Below, piece after piece: positions 45,201 to 53,581 of a DNA stretch of 64,000 bases. The first letter of the stretch is position 1. Each line of letters opens with the position of its first letter. Position numbers and translations under genes: made by a program. This DNA comes from Olleya sp. YS (GTDB taxonomy: Bacteria > Bacteroidota > Bacteroidia > Flavobacteriales > Flavobacteriaceae): the NCBI RefSeq assembly GCF_029760915.1, contig NZ_CP121685.1, positions 904,001 to 968,000 of the forward strand, given 5' to 3'. The notes under the pieces were generated by a model, which had not been told where the DNA came from, made no database searches, and saw nothing but the letters and a program-made list of their open reading frames with translations.

Positions 45201-45715
45201 ATCCAATTAGCTCCAGAGTCTGTTGACTTCCACAATCCACCAGCTGGAGCACCAGCATAAATGGTTGAAGCGTTATTAGGGTCTTGAACAACAACATTTA
45301 CTCGACCTTGACCAGAAGACCATGACCCTGTATTACTATGTGTAAAAGGTCCAACTGGAATCCAATTACTTTCATCAATCATACTATTACTACTTCTAGA
45401 ATTAGTTTTTTTATCAACTACTTCTAGGTATGTGTTCCACAACTCTAATGCGGTTGGAAGTGTTCCGTCTTGATTCACAAAATTGGACCAATAGGCTTCC
45501 CATCTTTTAAACGGTTTATATCCACTACCTTTTACATTAGGATCTTTAGTTTCCCAATAGGTATTAAATGCATTGACTATGTCTTGAAATTTAACAGGAT
45601 TTGAAGTTGTTCTTGATTCTAGATTTAATTGCTTCATCCAAGGTGCGTCTTGATTGAACTGAGCTAAAGCTAATGTACTAAACAGTACAAAAACTAAAAG
45701 AAGTATTTTTTTCAT
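42236..45715 (-). CDS. Large secreted BNR/VPS10-repeat protein with type IX sorting domain
   Basis: This is a 1159-residue protein with a signal peptide (1-18). Residues ~110-790 contain many BNR/sortilin-like repeats of the form KSTDGGxTW (STDSGANW, KSTDGGVTW, KTSNAGVNW and others), which build beta-propellers. A domain rich in beta-strands (~800-1070) contains CFDLS and CYNCPG. The last ~75 residues are a type A T9SS sorting domain (SVYPNPSKGVFNIK ... GVYFLNLES ... KLIVK). It is therefore secreted by the Por system. It may bind or act on a polymer; no catalytic residues were identified. Confidence 0.93.
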   Translation of the reverse strand: MKKILLLVFVLFSTLALAQFNQDAPWMKQLNLESRTTSNPVKFQDIVNAFNTYWETKDPNVKGSGYKPFKRWEAYWSNFVNQDGTLPTALELWNTYLEVVDKKTNSRSSNSMIDESNWIPVGPFTHSNTGSWSSGQGRVNVVVQDPNNASTIYAGAPAGGLWKSTDSGANWITTTDNLPQIGVSGIAIDNNNSNTIYIATGDDDAGDSYSVGVMKSTDGGVTWNTTGLNPNNSPDSMNDIYIHPTNSNILWVATNNGVYKTSNAGVNWSNQNVSGGSNGTVGLNIRDIKIKPNNPNTLYAVSSNRFYRSTNGGESFTLAGTGLPTSGISRYVIDVTPANPNVVYVLASNNSYGFAGVFKSTNSGLTFTQVASLANNGDIFESTQSWYDLAFAVSDTNENEIYTGVLNIWKGTVSGNQSIFTKLNSWSAPFSSSYSHADIHYLRFFNGELYAGTDGGFYKSSNGGTSFTDLTAGMQISQFYRISVSKQTSNKMVGGLQDNGGHGYSNGQWQNYYGADGMDTAIDPANSNAYYGFIQNGGGLYYSSTAGASSSASISQPSGESGNWITPLIMNSNSELYAGYSRLYKLQNNSWSPVSSSFGTNIDVLEIDEINPNNIYVATNSNLRKSTNGGTSFTITESFTYSNGNGSNITSIEVNNTNNNIIYVTTAGLSGSVYKSVDGGITFTNISSGLPSVTKNSIKHQALHSKNPLYLGTSLGVYRYDDDTLTWELFNNGLPNVSVRDVEINLFDDKITAATYGRGIWQSEIPTELEPSDVRLLAVNGISNAIDCNTNISALIDIENNGVNTITSVDFTYLIDGVPNTFTWTGNLVSEAITTVTLPQFSLPKGQHTFEVSSTIANDAYSFNNSSEPKTIYANESGTEDVVNTFETPQEELLVLDESASSQYWQRGIPTGAVLNNPNNNLSNQVYGTNLAGDHANNTKSYLISQCFDLSTLANPELKFDMAFELEQDWDIVYMEYSIDQGVSWSILGSTTDANWYNSDTTQGENNTCYNCPGAQWTGKDPQYANLTEYSYDLTPLNSETSIMFRFVFHSDQSVVEEGVIVDNLVVASNPVLSVEDFNTNSFSVYPNPSKGVFNIKTNRNQTFNLSVYDITGKIIYTQLDVKTTNTIYQLDLSNYSTGVYFLNLESSSNKIAKKLIVK

Positions 45716-45815
45716 TTATAGCGTTTTTTTGAAAATCAAAAATAGAATTTTTTTGCATAACTCATGACGAATTAACAAAAACATCGACGAAATGCATGTT
45801 AGAAACTACTGTATT

Positions 45816-46331
45816 TTAGTGCTTTAACATTTTTGATTTTAATATACTGTCGTTTTTTTTCTTTAAGCTTACAACCTCTTTTACATTATCATTAGGTATT
45901 GCTATGGATAACACATAATGTTTAACCTTCCAGTCTCCATCAACTTTTTTAATAACTCCAGAGCCTCTACAAATTTCCATTTGCGTATCCAACAACTCAT
46001 CAAACCATGCTATTTTCTGGTCATGGTACACATAAATATTGCGCTCTAAAGCTGTAAAACTCCACGCTTTCCCTTTGTCAAAATAAGGTTTTGAAAAGGA
46101 CTTGAAGTCTTCTAACTGCCAATTTTCGGTAGCATCTGTACCTAAAAAAACACCATCTTTTGTCATCAAGTTAAAGTAGGCTTTAAAATCGGCATTTGAT
46201 GCAGCCTTGTGCCAATCGTCTAGACTTGTATTTATGTTGTTTTTAATAGTTGTAATGTCTAATTTCTCTTCTTTTTTTTCACAAGAAAAAAGAACCACAA
46301 TGAAAATAACACATACTTTTAGATATTTCAT
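45816..46331 (-). CDS. NTF2/SnoaL-like lipoprotein
   Basis: A 171-residue lipoprotein (signal ending LFSCEKK). The domain resembles the NTF2/SnoaL cone fold used by nuclear-transport-factor-like and ketosteroid-isomerase-like proteins: LDDWHKAASNADFKAYFNLM, DGVFLGTDATENW and WKVKHYVLSIAIPND. No catalytic role can be assigned. It starts 1 nt after the stop of the next upstream gene (46333-46854), so they are cotranscribed. Confidence 0.8.
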   Translation of the reverse strand: MKYLKVCVIFIVVLFSCEKKEEKLDITTIKNNINTSLDDWHKAASNADFKAYFNLMTKDGVFLGTDATENWQLEDFKSFSKPYFDKGKAWSFTALERNIYVYHDQKIAWFDELLDTQMEICRGSGVIKKVDGDWKVKHYVLSIAIPNDNVKEVVSLKKKNDSILKSKMLKH

Positions 46332-46332
46332 T

Positions 46333-46854
46333 TTAATAAGGTTTTATAATGGTTTGGTTATCTTTTTCTATTTTTTTATTGATTTGTAAGTTTAAATTAG
46401 AAAGCGCAACGAATACTTGTTGAATGGCTAAAAGCTTCTCTTGTTTAGTGCTTGTTTGTAAAGATTCTATCTCCTGAAATTTATACAACATAGTTTTTAA
46501 AACTAATACTCTAGCTCTTACAGGCTCTGTGTTTATGTCTTCAGGAATAGTTTCCTCAAAATCTTTTACAGAAGAGTTAAACAAATCTACATCTGCATTA
46601 AAAAAAGTAAAATCAGGCGTTTTAATTTTTTCTACACCATTTACGATGTTTAAATAAGCTTGCCAGTTGGAAATTATAGGATTGGTATTTACGTCCAAAC
46701 CAATGTCTTTGTAATTTACTAATGAAATATCTTTTTTGGTTAATTTTAAAGAGTCTGTTACACTGATATTTTCCTCAGGTTGTATTTGTACCTCTTCTTT
46801 TTTACAAGCGGTAAATAATAATGCTATAATTACTAAATAGTTAAAAAACTTCAT
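46333..46854 (-). CDS. Helical lipoprotein of unknown function
   Basis: A 173-residue lipoprotein (signal ending LFTACKKE). The mature part is mainly helical with a conserved SNWQAYLNIVNGVEKI-like stretch. No family is named with confidence. It is first in a two-gene unit with the NTF2-like lipoprotein gene. Confidence 0.7.
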   Translation of the reverse strand: MKFFNYLVIIALLFTACKKEEVQIQPEENISVTDSLKLTKKDISLVNYKDIGLDVNTNPIISNWQAYLNIVNGVEKIKTPDFTFFNADVDLFNSSVKDFEETIPEDINTEPVRARVLVLKTMLYKFQEIESLQTSTKQEKLLAIQQVFVALSNLNLQINKKIEKDNQTIIKPY

Positions 46855-47013
46855 AATGTATTCTAAATCTTTGATTCACAAATATATTAGATTAAAGAGT
46901 TAAATTTTATTAAATATAAAATTGTTTTTTACCACCATTTTATAAAAATATTATTAATAAATCTTTAAAATGTTATTACTTTTGATAGACTATTTTATGC
47001 ATAATTCAAAAAA

Positions 47014-47958
47014 ATGAGCGAAAAAATATTAATTATTGGTGCTGCAGGTCAAATAGGTTCTGAATTAACCTACAAGTTAAGATCAATCCACGGAGACTCT
47101 AATGTCATAGCTAGTGATTTAAATTACAATAATTTAGAATTAGTAAATTCTGGTACGTTTGAAATTATTGATGCAATGGATTATGCGTCCATCAAGATAT
47201 GTTGCGAAAAGCATAATATTGATACTATTTATTTAATGGCTGCCATATTAAGTGCAACTGGAGAAAAATATCCAATGAAAGCTTGGGATTTAAACATGCA
47301 GTCTTTATTTCATGTTTTAAATTTAGCTAAAGCTAAAGCTATAAAAAAAGTATTCTGGCCATCAAGTATTGCAGTTTTTGGACCTACAACTCCTAAAGAA
47401 AGCACACCTCAACACACCATAATGGAACCAACTACAGTGTACGGAATTACAAAACAAGTTGGTGAGCGATGGTGCCAATATTATCATGAAAAATATGATG
47501 TAGATGTTAGAAGTCTACGTTATCCAGGAATAATCAGCTGGAAAACATTACCAGGTGGTGGAACTACAGATTATGCAGTAGAAATCTACCACGAAGCCTT
47601 AAAACATAAAAAATACACGTGTTTTTTAAGTGAAAACACTGCACTTCCAATGATGTATATGGAAGACGCTATTAATGCGACTGTAAAATTAATGTCTGCT
47701 GATGCAGATAAAATAAAGATAAGATCGTCTTATAATTTATCAGGAATTAGCTTTACACCAAAAGAAGTAGCAGCTTCAATCAAAAAGCAAATTCCAGATT
47801 TTGAAATCACCTATAATCCAGATTTTAGACAACACATTGCCGATTCTTGGCCAAGTAGTATTAATGATAATGAAGCTAGACAAGATTGGAATTGGAAGCA
47901 CCAATTTGATTTAGATCAAATTACAAAGGATATGCTTAAAAATTTAAGCACTAAATGA
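47014..47958 (+). CDS. NAD-dependent L-threonine 3-dehydrogenase (SDR type)
   Basis: This 314-residue enzyme is an extended short-chain dehydrogenase. The Rossmann motif is IIGAAGQIGSEL near the N-terminus and the catalytic pair is in VYGITKQVGE (Tyr and Lys). The segments FWPSSIAVFGP, RYPGIISW and GGGTTDYAVEIYHEAL are characteristic of the epimerase-like threonine dehydrogenases of Bacteroidota and eukaryotes. It oxidises threonine to 2-amino-3-ketobutyrate. It is monocistronic. Confidence 0.9.
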   Translation: MSEKILIIGAAGQIGSELTYKLRSIHGDSNVIASDLNYNNLELVNSGTFEIIDAMDYASIKICCEKHNIDTIYLMAAILSATGEKYPMKAWDLNMQSLFHVLNLAKAKAIKKVFWPSSIAVFGPTTPKESTPQHTIMEPTTVYGITKQVGERWCQYYHEKYDVDVRSLRYPGIISWKTLPGGGTTDYAVEIYHEALKHKKYTCFLSENTALPMMYMEDAINATVKLMSADADKIKIRSSYNLSGISFTPKEVAASIKKQIPDFEITYNPDFRQHIADSWPSSINDNEARQDWNWKHQFDLDQITKDMLKNLSTK

Positions 47959-47964
47959 TTGTTT

Positions 47965-48303
47965 TTATAACTTTCTATTAAAGTCTAAAGCTTTTTCTAT
48001 CCAAAAATCCAAATCTTTATCAGAATCAAACCCATCTGGTGTAATAAATAAAAAGCCTCTCATGACTTTTCCCGTAAAGTCCATAACTGTACTTCCTTTT
48101 TTAAAAATAAGTAGGTCATGAGCTGCTTTGCCCACTCTTACCATTAATCTATCTTGGTTAGTTGCTTTATTAATATCTATTCCAATACACATTTTATTAT
48201 TAACCATAAAGATTAATCCACCCATCATTTTTTTCTCTTCAATAGTATTTACTTTATTAAGTCTATGTCTAACACGCTCTGCTAAATAGTCGTTATAAGC
48301 CAT
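47965..48303 (-). CDS. TfoX/Sxy N-terminal-domain protein
   Basis: A 112-residue protein matching the TfoX/Sxy N-terminal domain: MAYNDYLAERVRHRLN, KKMMGGLIFMVNNKMCIGI and RPGFL-like GKVMRGFLFITPDG. In proteobacteria such proteins link to competence regulation, but stand-alone domains in Bacteroidota are uncharacterised. It converges with the threonine dehydrogenase gene. Confidence 0.85.
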   Translation of the reverse strand: MAYNDYLAERVRHRLNKVNTIEEKKMMGGLIFMVNNKMCIGIDINKATNQDRLMVRVGKAAHDLLIFKKGSTVMDFTGKVMRGFLFITPDGFDSDKDLDFWIEKALDFNRKL

Positions 48304-48362
48304 GATTTTGATTATTTAGCTTACAAAGTATTGATATTTAGGTAGATTTTATAAAAAAACGC

Positions 48363-48395
48363 AAAAAAAATCCGACACACATAATGTATCGGATT
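48363..48395 (-). terminator. Terminator downstream of tRNA-Asn
   Basis: AATCCGA and TCGGATT form a stem, with an A-run at 48363-48370 that is a T-run on the minus strand. Confidence 0.75.
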
Positions 48396-48404
48396 TATAA
48401 CTTG

Positions 48405-48478
48405 CTCCTCCTCTTAGGCTCGAACTAAGGACCCTCTGATTAACAGTCAGATGCTCTAACCAACTGAGCTAAGGAGGA
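48405..48478 (-). tRNA. tRNA-Asn (anticodon GTT)
   Basis: On the minus strand a 74-nt cloverleaf can be drawn. The acceptor arms are TCCTCCT and AGGAGGA with discriminator G. The D-loop contains AGCTCAGTTGGTTAGAGC. The anticodon loop CTGTTAA lies between TCTGA and TCAGA, and the T-arm contains GTTCGAGCC. CCA is not encoded. The anticodon GTT specifies asparagine. Confidence 0.97.
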
Positions 48479-48547
48479 GTGTTTTTCGCTGTTGCGAGCG
48501 CAAATATAAATTGTTTTTTATTTTCTACAAAACAATAATTAATTTTT

Positions 48548-49888
48548 TTAATTAAAAATTGCTTTAAAAATATCGTTTCCGTTGGCAAACAACACTAAAG
48601 CTATTAGTAGAAAGAAACCAACAATCTGTGCCTTTTCTAAAAAGTTTTCGCTTGGCTTACGTCCAGATATCATTTCATATAACAAAAACATAACGTGTCC
48701 ACCATCTAATGCTGGTATTGGTAATAAGTTAAGCACTCCTAACATAATAGATAAAAAGGCTGTTAAGCTCCAAAAACGCTCCCAACTCCAATTGCTAGGG
48801 AAAATATCGTAAATAGCTTTAAAACCACCTACACCTTTGTAAGCTCCTGTACTTGGATTAAAGATTGCTTTAAGTTGTCCAAAGTATGAACTTATAGTGC
48901 CTGTAAATTTGTTTGCACCAACACCAAAACTTTCAATAAAACCATACTCTTTAGTGACTATATCTAAAAAACCTAGTTTTTCAAATTCGTTAAGACTTGT
49001 TTCAGAATGGATACCTAGTTTTCCATTCTTGTCAATCACTAAATTTCTTTCAATAGTTTGATTGCCTCTTATAAAAGTTGTAGTAATAGTTTGTCCTTTT
49101 AAGCTATCTAAAATTGGAGTAATTTGATCATAATACGTAGCTGGCAAACCATTAATGGTATTAAATACATCACCTTGCTTTAATTCAACACCTTTATTTA
49201 AGGACGTATCTGCCACTTTTTCGACTACAAATGGTTGGCGTAATCCAAATAAGCTTCTCTTTTTACTTGAAGATAATTGACCTAAAAAGTCTACTGGTAA
49301 TTCTATGGTTTTAACTTCTCCATTTCTTTGGATAGTCACACTATTTGCACCAATAATATGTTGTCTAATATCAGATTCGTTAACAATTTTAGTGTCATCG
49401 ACTTTTAAAATTTGATCACCTGTTTTAAATCCAATATCTTGTAACAATGGATTATCTATTAAAAACCCTCCTTTTATACTAGATACAGTAATGTCAGTAT
49501 CTCCATAAGCAAATGCAGCTAAAATGTAGATGACTAAAGCCAAAACAAAATTAACAAAAACACCACCTAACATAATTATTAAACGTTGCCAAGCTGGCTT
49601 AGATCTAAACTCCCAAGGTTGTGGTGGTTGTGCCATTTGTTCCTTATCCATGCTCTCATCTATCATTCCAGAGATTTTTACGTAACCTCCTAAGGGTAAC
49701 CAACCAATACCATAAACGGTTTCGCCAATTTTCTTTTTAAATAATGAAAACTTTACATCAAAAAATAAATAGAATTTTTCAACTCGTGTTTTAAACGCTT
49801 TTGCAGGAATAAAATGTCCTAACTCGTGTAAAACTATTAATAATGACAGACTTAGTAAAAACTGTCCAATTTTTATAACAAACTCCAT
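48548..49888 (-). CDS. rseP: RIP site-2 metalloprotease RseP
   Basis: This 446-residue membrane protease cleaves transmembrane anti-sigma factors and signal peptides within the membrane. The zinc motif HELGH is at residues 21-25 and the third ligand lies in PIPALDGGH near the C-terminus. One or two PDZ domains lie between (~130-290). There are about four membrane segments. The length and motif order fit RseP of Bacteroidota. It is upstream of the tRNA-Asn on the same strand. Confidence 0.95.
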   Translation of the reverse strand: MEFVIKIGQFLLSLSLLIVLHELGHFIPAKAFKTRVEKFYLFFDVKFSLFKKKIGETVYGIGWLPLGGYVKISGMIDESMDKEQMAQPPQPWEFRSKPAWQRLIIMLGGVFVNFVLALVIYILAAFAYGDTDITVSSIKGGFLIDNPLLQDIGFKTGDQILKVDDTKIVNESDIRQHIIGANSVTIQRNGEVKTIELPVDFLGQLSSSKKRSLFGLRQPFVVEKVADTSLNKGVELKQGDVFNTINGLPATYYDQITPILDSLKGQTITTTFIRGNQTIERNLVIDKNGKLGIHSETSLNEFEKLGFLDIVTKEYGFIESFGVGANKFTGTISSYFGQLKAIFNPSTGAYKGVGGFKAIYDIFPSNWSWERFWSLTAFLSIMLGVLNLLPIPALDGGHVMFLLYEMISGRKPSENFLEKAQIVGFFLLIALVLFANGNDIFKAIFN

Positions 49889-50022
49889 GTAGTGTTTCTA
49901 TTCTTTTTAATAATCGCCAAAAGTAAGTATTTAGACTTAGTTTAAAAAGCAATAGCTGTAATGCTTTTAAGAATTAACAAATTTTATGAGTCATGTCATA
50001 AGACTAGCTAAAGTTTTCATCG

Positions 50023-50030
50023 TATTTTTG
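50023..50030 (+). promoter_or_regulatory. -7 element of the SCO gene
   Basis: TATTTTTG matches TAnnTTTG, 23 nt before the ATG. Confidence 0.5.
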
Positions 50031-50053
50031 TATTTAAATTTAAATGTTCTAAA

Positions 50054-50722
50054 ATGCTTTCTTTTTTTAAAGATTATAAATGGTTTGCTATCGTTTTTGG
50101 CATCATTTCTATAATTATAATTTTTATTTTTTATAACATTTTAAATGTTGAAAAACCTTTACCTGTTTTGCAGCCTGCCAACTTTGAACCTAAATTGGTA
50201 GATAGTACAATTCAACACGTCAAAAAATACCATACTGTTGCTAATTTTAAGTTAGTTAACCAAAATGGAGATACCATCACAGAAAAAAATTATGAAGACA
50301 AAATCTATATCGCAGATTTCTTCTTTACCACGTGTCAAACCATTTGTCCTGTAATGACAGATAATATGGTCAGAATTCAAAATACTATTTTAAATGATGA
50401 TGACGTCCTTTTATTGTCCCACTCAGTAACACCAGAAATTGATAGCGTTGCACAACTTAAACGCTATGCAATCAAAAAAAAGGTGAATGATGATAAATGG
50501 AATTTAGTTACAGGAGATCGCAAACAAATTTACGATTTAGCACGTAAATCTTATTTGGTAGTTGAAGATGATGGAAGTGTTGATTACGGAATGATACATA
50601 CCGAAAATTTTGCATTAATAGACAAAAAAAAACAAATTAGAGGTGTATATAACGGAATAAGTAAAGCAGGAATAGACTCACTTTTGCACGATCTAAAAAC
50701 GTTAAAAAAAGAATACGAGTAA
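50054..50722 (+). CDS. SCO1/SenC family copper chaperone-like protein
   Basis: A 222-residue protein anchored by an N-terminal helix (~11-30) with a thioredoxin-like domain outside. The copper-site motif CQTIC (C94, C98) and a later conserved His in IHTENFALID are present. SCO proteins insert copper into the CuA site of cytochrome oxidase. No oxidase genes are adjacent. Confidence 0.92.
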   Translation: MLSFFKDYKWFAIVFGIISIIIIFIFYNILNVEKPLPVLQPANFEPKLVDSTIQHVKKYHTVANFKLVNQNGDTITEKNYEDKIYIADFFFTTCQTICPVMTDNMVRIQNTILNDDDVLLLSHSVTPEIDSVAQLKRYAIKKKVNDDKWNLVTGDRKQIYDLARKSYLVVEDDGSVDYGMIHTENFALIDKKKQIRGVYNGISKAGIDSLLHDLKTLKKEYE

Positions 50723-50763
50723 TACTTTTAGACGGAGCATTTTTTTAGCCTAATTATTTCTCT

Positions 50764-50772
50764 TATTTTTGC
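50764..50772 (+). promoter_or_regulatory. -7 promoter element of feoA-feoB
   Basis: TATTTTTGC fits TAnnTTTG and ends 25 nt before the feoA start. No Fur box was recognised by eye. Confidence 0.55.
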
Positions 50773-50797
50773 TTCTTTAAAATCAATCTAAATAAGC

Positions 50798-51031
50798 TTG
50801 AGCCAAACACTTAACACTTTAAAACGAGGAGAACGAGCAATAATAATTGACGTTTCTTCGGAAGAAATTCCGCTAAAACTACTAGAAATGGGTTGTTTAC
50901 CTGGTAATAGTGTCGAGTTGGTACAAGTTGCACCTTTTGCAGACCCAATGTATCTTAACATTAACGGTAGTCACTTAGCTATTAGAAAAGAAACTGCTAT
51001 TCATATAATTATTGAAAAAGACATTATATGA
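50798..51031 (+). CDS. feoA: Ferrous iron transport protein FeoA
   Basis: A 77-residue SH3-like cytosolic partner of the FeoB iron transporter: TLKRGERAIIIDV, LLEMGCLPGNSVELV and ISIRKETA-like AIRKETAIHI. The start is a TTG at 50798 with no usable ATG. Its stop overlaps the feoB start by 4 nt (ATGA), giving coupled translation. Confidence 0.95.
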   Translation: MSQTLNTLKRGERAIIIDVSSEEIPLKLLEMGCLPGNSVELVQVAPFADPMYLNINGSHLAIRKETAIHIIIEKDII

Positions 51032-53130
51032 GTAAACAAATAAATATTGCCTTAATAGGTAATCCAAATACCGGAAAAACCTCAGTTTTTAATGCGCTTA
51101 CTGGTTTAAACCAAAAAGTTGGTAATTATCCAGGAATTACTGTCGAAAAAAAAGAAGGGATTTGCAAGCTACCTAGAGGAGTTAAAGCTCACATCATTGA
51201 TTTACCTGGTACGTACAGTCTTAATGCGTCTTCTTTAGATGAAAATGTGGTTATTGAGTTATTACTTAATAAAAACGATAAAGATTTTCCCGATGTTGCA
51301 GTGGTCGTTAGTGATGTTGAAAATTTGAAACGAAACTTACTTCTATTTACACAAATAAAAGACTTAGAAATCCCAACCATTCTAGTTATTAATATGGCAG
51401 ACAGAATGAAATATAAAGGGATTTCATTAGATATTGATTTTTTAGAACAAGAATTAAAAACCAAAATTGCTGTTGTTAGTACTAGGAAAAAAGAAGGTAT
51501 AGATAATTTAAAACACTTAATATCTAATTATAAAGACATCTCTACTGCACCTTGCTTAAATGCTTCTGCTATAGATAATGACTATTTTGATAAGCTAAGA
51601 AAAGCCTTCCCAAATCAGTTACTTTATAAACTTTGGTTAGTGATTACTCAAGATGTTAATTTTGGTAAAACAGACAGAAACCAGATTGAAGCTATAGCCA
51701 GTTTTAAAACAAAATCTAAAAGTGATTTAAAGCGTCTGCAACAAAAAGAAACTATTAAACGTTACCAATTTATCAATAATACGCTTAAAAAAGGTCAAAC
51801 TATTGATGTGTCTCAAGCTAAGGATTTGCGCACTAAATTTGACCGAATATTAACCCATAAGGTTTGGGGTTACCTTATATTCTTTTTGATATTATTGACA
51901 ATTTTCCAAGCTATTTATGATTGGTCTACGGTACCAATGGATTTTATTGATGGCATCTTTGCTGATTTAAGTAATTGGGTAAAAGCAACCTTTCCAGAAG
52001 GTGGAAAAGTAACTAATTTAGTTGCAGAAGGTATTATTTCTGGATTAGGAGGAATCGTTATTTTCATCCCTCAAATTGCCTTCCTATTCTTATTTATAGC
52101 CATCTTAGAAGAAAGTGGCTACATGAGTCGCGTAGTGTTCTTAATGGACCGTATTATGCGTCGTTTTGGTTTGAGCGGTAAAAGTATTGTGCCACTAATT
52201 TCTGGTACTGCTTGTGCTATTCCAGCTATTATGGCTACTCGTAATATTGAGAGTTGGAAAGAGCGTTTAATAACTATTTTAGTGACTCCTTTTACAACCT
52301 GTTCGGCAAGATTACCTGTGTATTTAATTATTATTGCCTTAGTTATTCCAGAAGGTCGTTTTTTAGGCTTAAGTTATCAAGCATTAACTTTAATGTTATT
52401 GTATTTAATCGGGTTTGGAGCTGCAGTTATATCTGCATATATTTTAAATAAAGTCCTAAAAATAAAAAGTAAGACCTTTTTTGTGGTTGAAATGCCAAAC
52501 TATAAACTGCCATTATTTAAAAACGTAATATTAACAGTTATAGAAAAAACAAAATCCTTTGTTTTTGGTGCTGGTAAAATAATATTAGCCATTTCCATTG
52601 TGCTTTGGTTTTTGGCATCTTATGGTCCAGGTCAACAGTTTAATAATGCAGAAAATATTGTAAAAAATGAGTATGCTTCACAGAATTTAGACGTAGATCA
52701 ACTCAACCAAAAAATAGCGTCACATAAACTAGAACATTCGTTTATTGGTATAGCTGGTCATGCAATAGAACCTGTGATTAGACCTTTAGGTTATGACTGG
52801 AAAATTGGTATTGCAATTGTTAGTTCTTTCGCAGCACGTGAAGTTTTTGTTGGGACCTTAGCTACTATTTATAGTGTTGGTAGCGATGATGAAGACACCA
52901 TTAAAAATAGGATGGCTGGTGAAGTTAATCCTATTTTAGGTGGACCATTATTTAATTTTGCTTCAGGGATAAGTTTACTCCTGTTTTATGCTTTTGCGAT
53001 GCAATGCATGAGTACTCTTGCTATTGTAAAAAAAGAAACTAATAGTTGGAAATGGCCAATTCTGCAATTAGTGATTATGACAGCAATTGCGTATATTACA
53101 GCTTTGATTGCCTTTCAATTTTTAAAATAA
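51028..53130 (+). CDS. feoB: Ferrous iron transporter FeoB
   Basis: FeoB (700 residues) imports Fe2+ across the inner membrane. An N-terminal G-domain has G1 GNPNTGKT (11-18), G3 DLPGTYSL and G4 NMAD. A GDI helical region (~170-250) follows, then about eight transmembrane segments with the core LISGTACAIPAIMATR and SFAAREVFVGTLA. The length fits the family. It is followed by a small Cys-rich protein gene. Confidence 0.97.
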   Translation: MSKQINIALIGNPNTGKTSVFNALTGLNQKVGNYPGITVEKKEGICKLPRGVKAHIIDLPGTYSLNASSLDENVVIELLLNKNDKDFPDVAVVVSDVENLKRNLLLFTQIKDLEIPTILVINMADRMKYKGISLDIDFLEQELKTKIAVVSTRKKEGIDNLKHLISNYKDISTAPCLNASAIDNDYFDKLRKAFPNQLLYKLWLVITQDVNFGKTDRNQIEAIASFKTKSKSDLKRLQQKETIKRYQFINNTLKKGQTIDVSQAKDLRTKFDRILTHKVWGYLIFFLILLTIFQAIYDWSTVPMDFIDGIFADLSNWVKATFPEGGKVTNLVAEGIISGLGGIVIFIPQIAFLFLFIAILEESGYMSRVVFLMDRIMRRFGLSGKSIVPLISGTACAIPAIMATRNIESWKERLITILVTPFTTCSARLPVYLIIIALVIPEGRFLGLSYQALTLMLLYLIGFGAAVISAYILNKVLKIKSKTFFVVEMPNYKLPLFKNVILTVIEKTKSFVFGAGKIILAISIVLWFLASYGPGQQFNNAENIVKNEYASQNLDVDQLNQKIASHKLEHSFIGIAGHAIEPVIRPLGYDWKIGIAIVSSFAAREVFVGTLATIYSVGSDDEDTIKNRMAGEVNPILGGPLFNFASGISLLLFYAFAMQCMSTLAIVKKETNSWKWPILQLVIMTAIAYITALIAFQFLK

Positions 53131-53132
53131 AT

Positions 53133-53264
53133 ATGAATCCAATTCTCCAAAATATTATCGTTTTTAGCATCTTAGGCTTTGCTTTGTTTTTTCTATGGAA
53201 AAAGTATTTTTTTAAGAAAAAATCTAAGAAAGCTTGTGGAACAGATGATTGTGGTTGTCACTGA
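53133..53264 (+). CDS. FeoB-associated Cys-rich membrane protein
   Basis: A 43-residue protein: one transmembrane helix (~7-23), a basic stretch (KKYFFKKKSKK), and a C-terminal ACGTDDCGCH with three Cys and a final His. This matches the small Cys-rich membrane proteins commonly encoded after feoB. They may help pass iron. The ATG at 53133 is preferred over a start inside feoB. Confidence 0.85.
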   Translation: MNPILQNIIVFSILGFALFFLWKKYFFKKKSKKACGTDDCGCH

Positions 53265-53266
53265 TC

Positions 53267-53491
53267 ATGGCAGCAATATTTATTATAATAGCATTTTATC
53301 TTGATTATAAGTCGCAAAAACAGGCTTTTAAAAACGACTTGTTAGGAGGTCTCTTCATTTTTTCCGTATTTATTATCGTAGGAATTTTACAATTGTCTTT
53401 ATTTAACTTTCATATTCTAACCATTATTTTTTCTTTAGGTATAGAAATTATTCTAATTTTTAGTTTCAAAGCCTTAATCAATAAAAAATAA
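53267..53491 (+). CDS. Small membrane protein of unknown function
   Basis: A 74-residue protein with about three hydrophobic segments and little else. The ATG at 53267, 2 nt after the previous stop, is preferred over an upstream TTG. It ends before the DtxR promoter region. No family is named. Confidence 0.6.
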   Translation: MAAIFIIIAFYLDYKSQKQAFKNDLLGGLFIFSVFIIVGILQLSLFNFHILTIIFSLGIEIILIFSFKALINKK

Positions 53492-53527
53492 GCTTTATTA
53501 AAATTGTTTTGATTAAAGTTTTTTAAT

Positions 53528-53565
53528 TACTTTTGATTAAATATTTAAGCTTACTTAAATATTTA
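53528..53565 (+). promoter_or_regulatory. Promoter and palindromic operator of the DtxR-type gene
   Basis: TACTTTTG (53528-53535) is a -7 box. Immediately downstream, TAAATATTTAAG (53538-53549) is inverted as CTTAAATATTTA (53554-53565) around CTTA, a 12-bp perfect inverted repeat. A repressor bound here would cover the start of transcription. The downstream gene encodes a DtxR-type repressor, so autoregulation is likely. Confidence 0.7.
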
Positions 53566-53581
53566 TTAAAGTTATATAAAA

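Noticed and set aside
42236-45715. BNR-repeat protein as a sialidase
   Set aside because: BNR-like repeats are present but no sialidase catalytic domain or Arg triad was recognised. VPS10-type propeller is the safer label.
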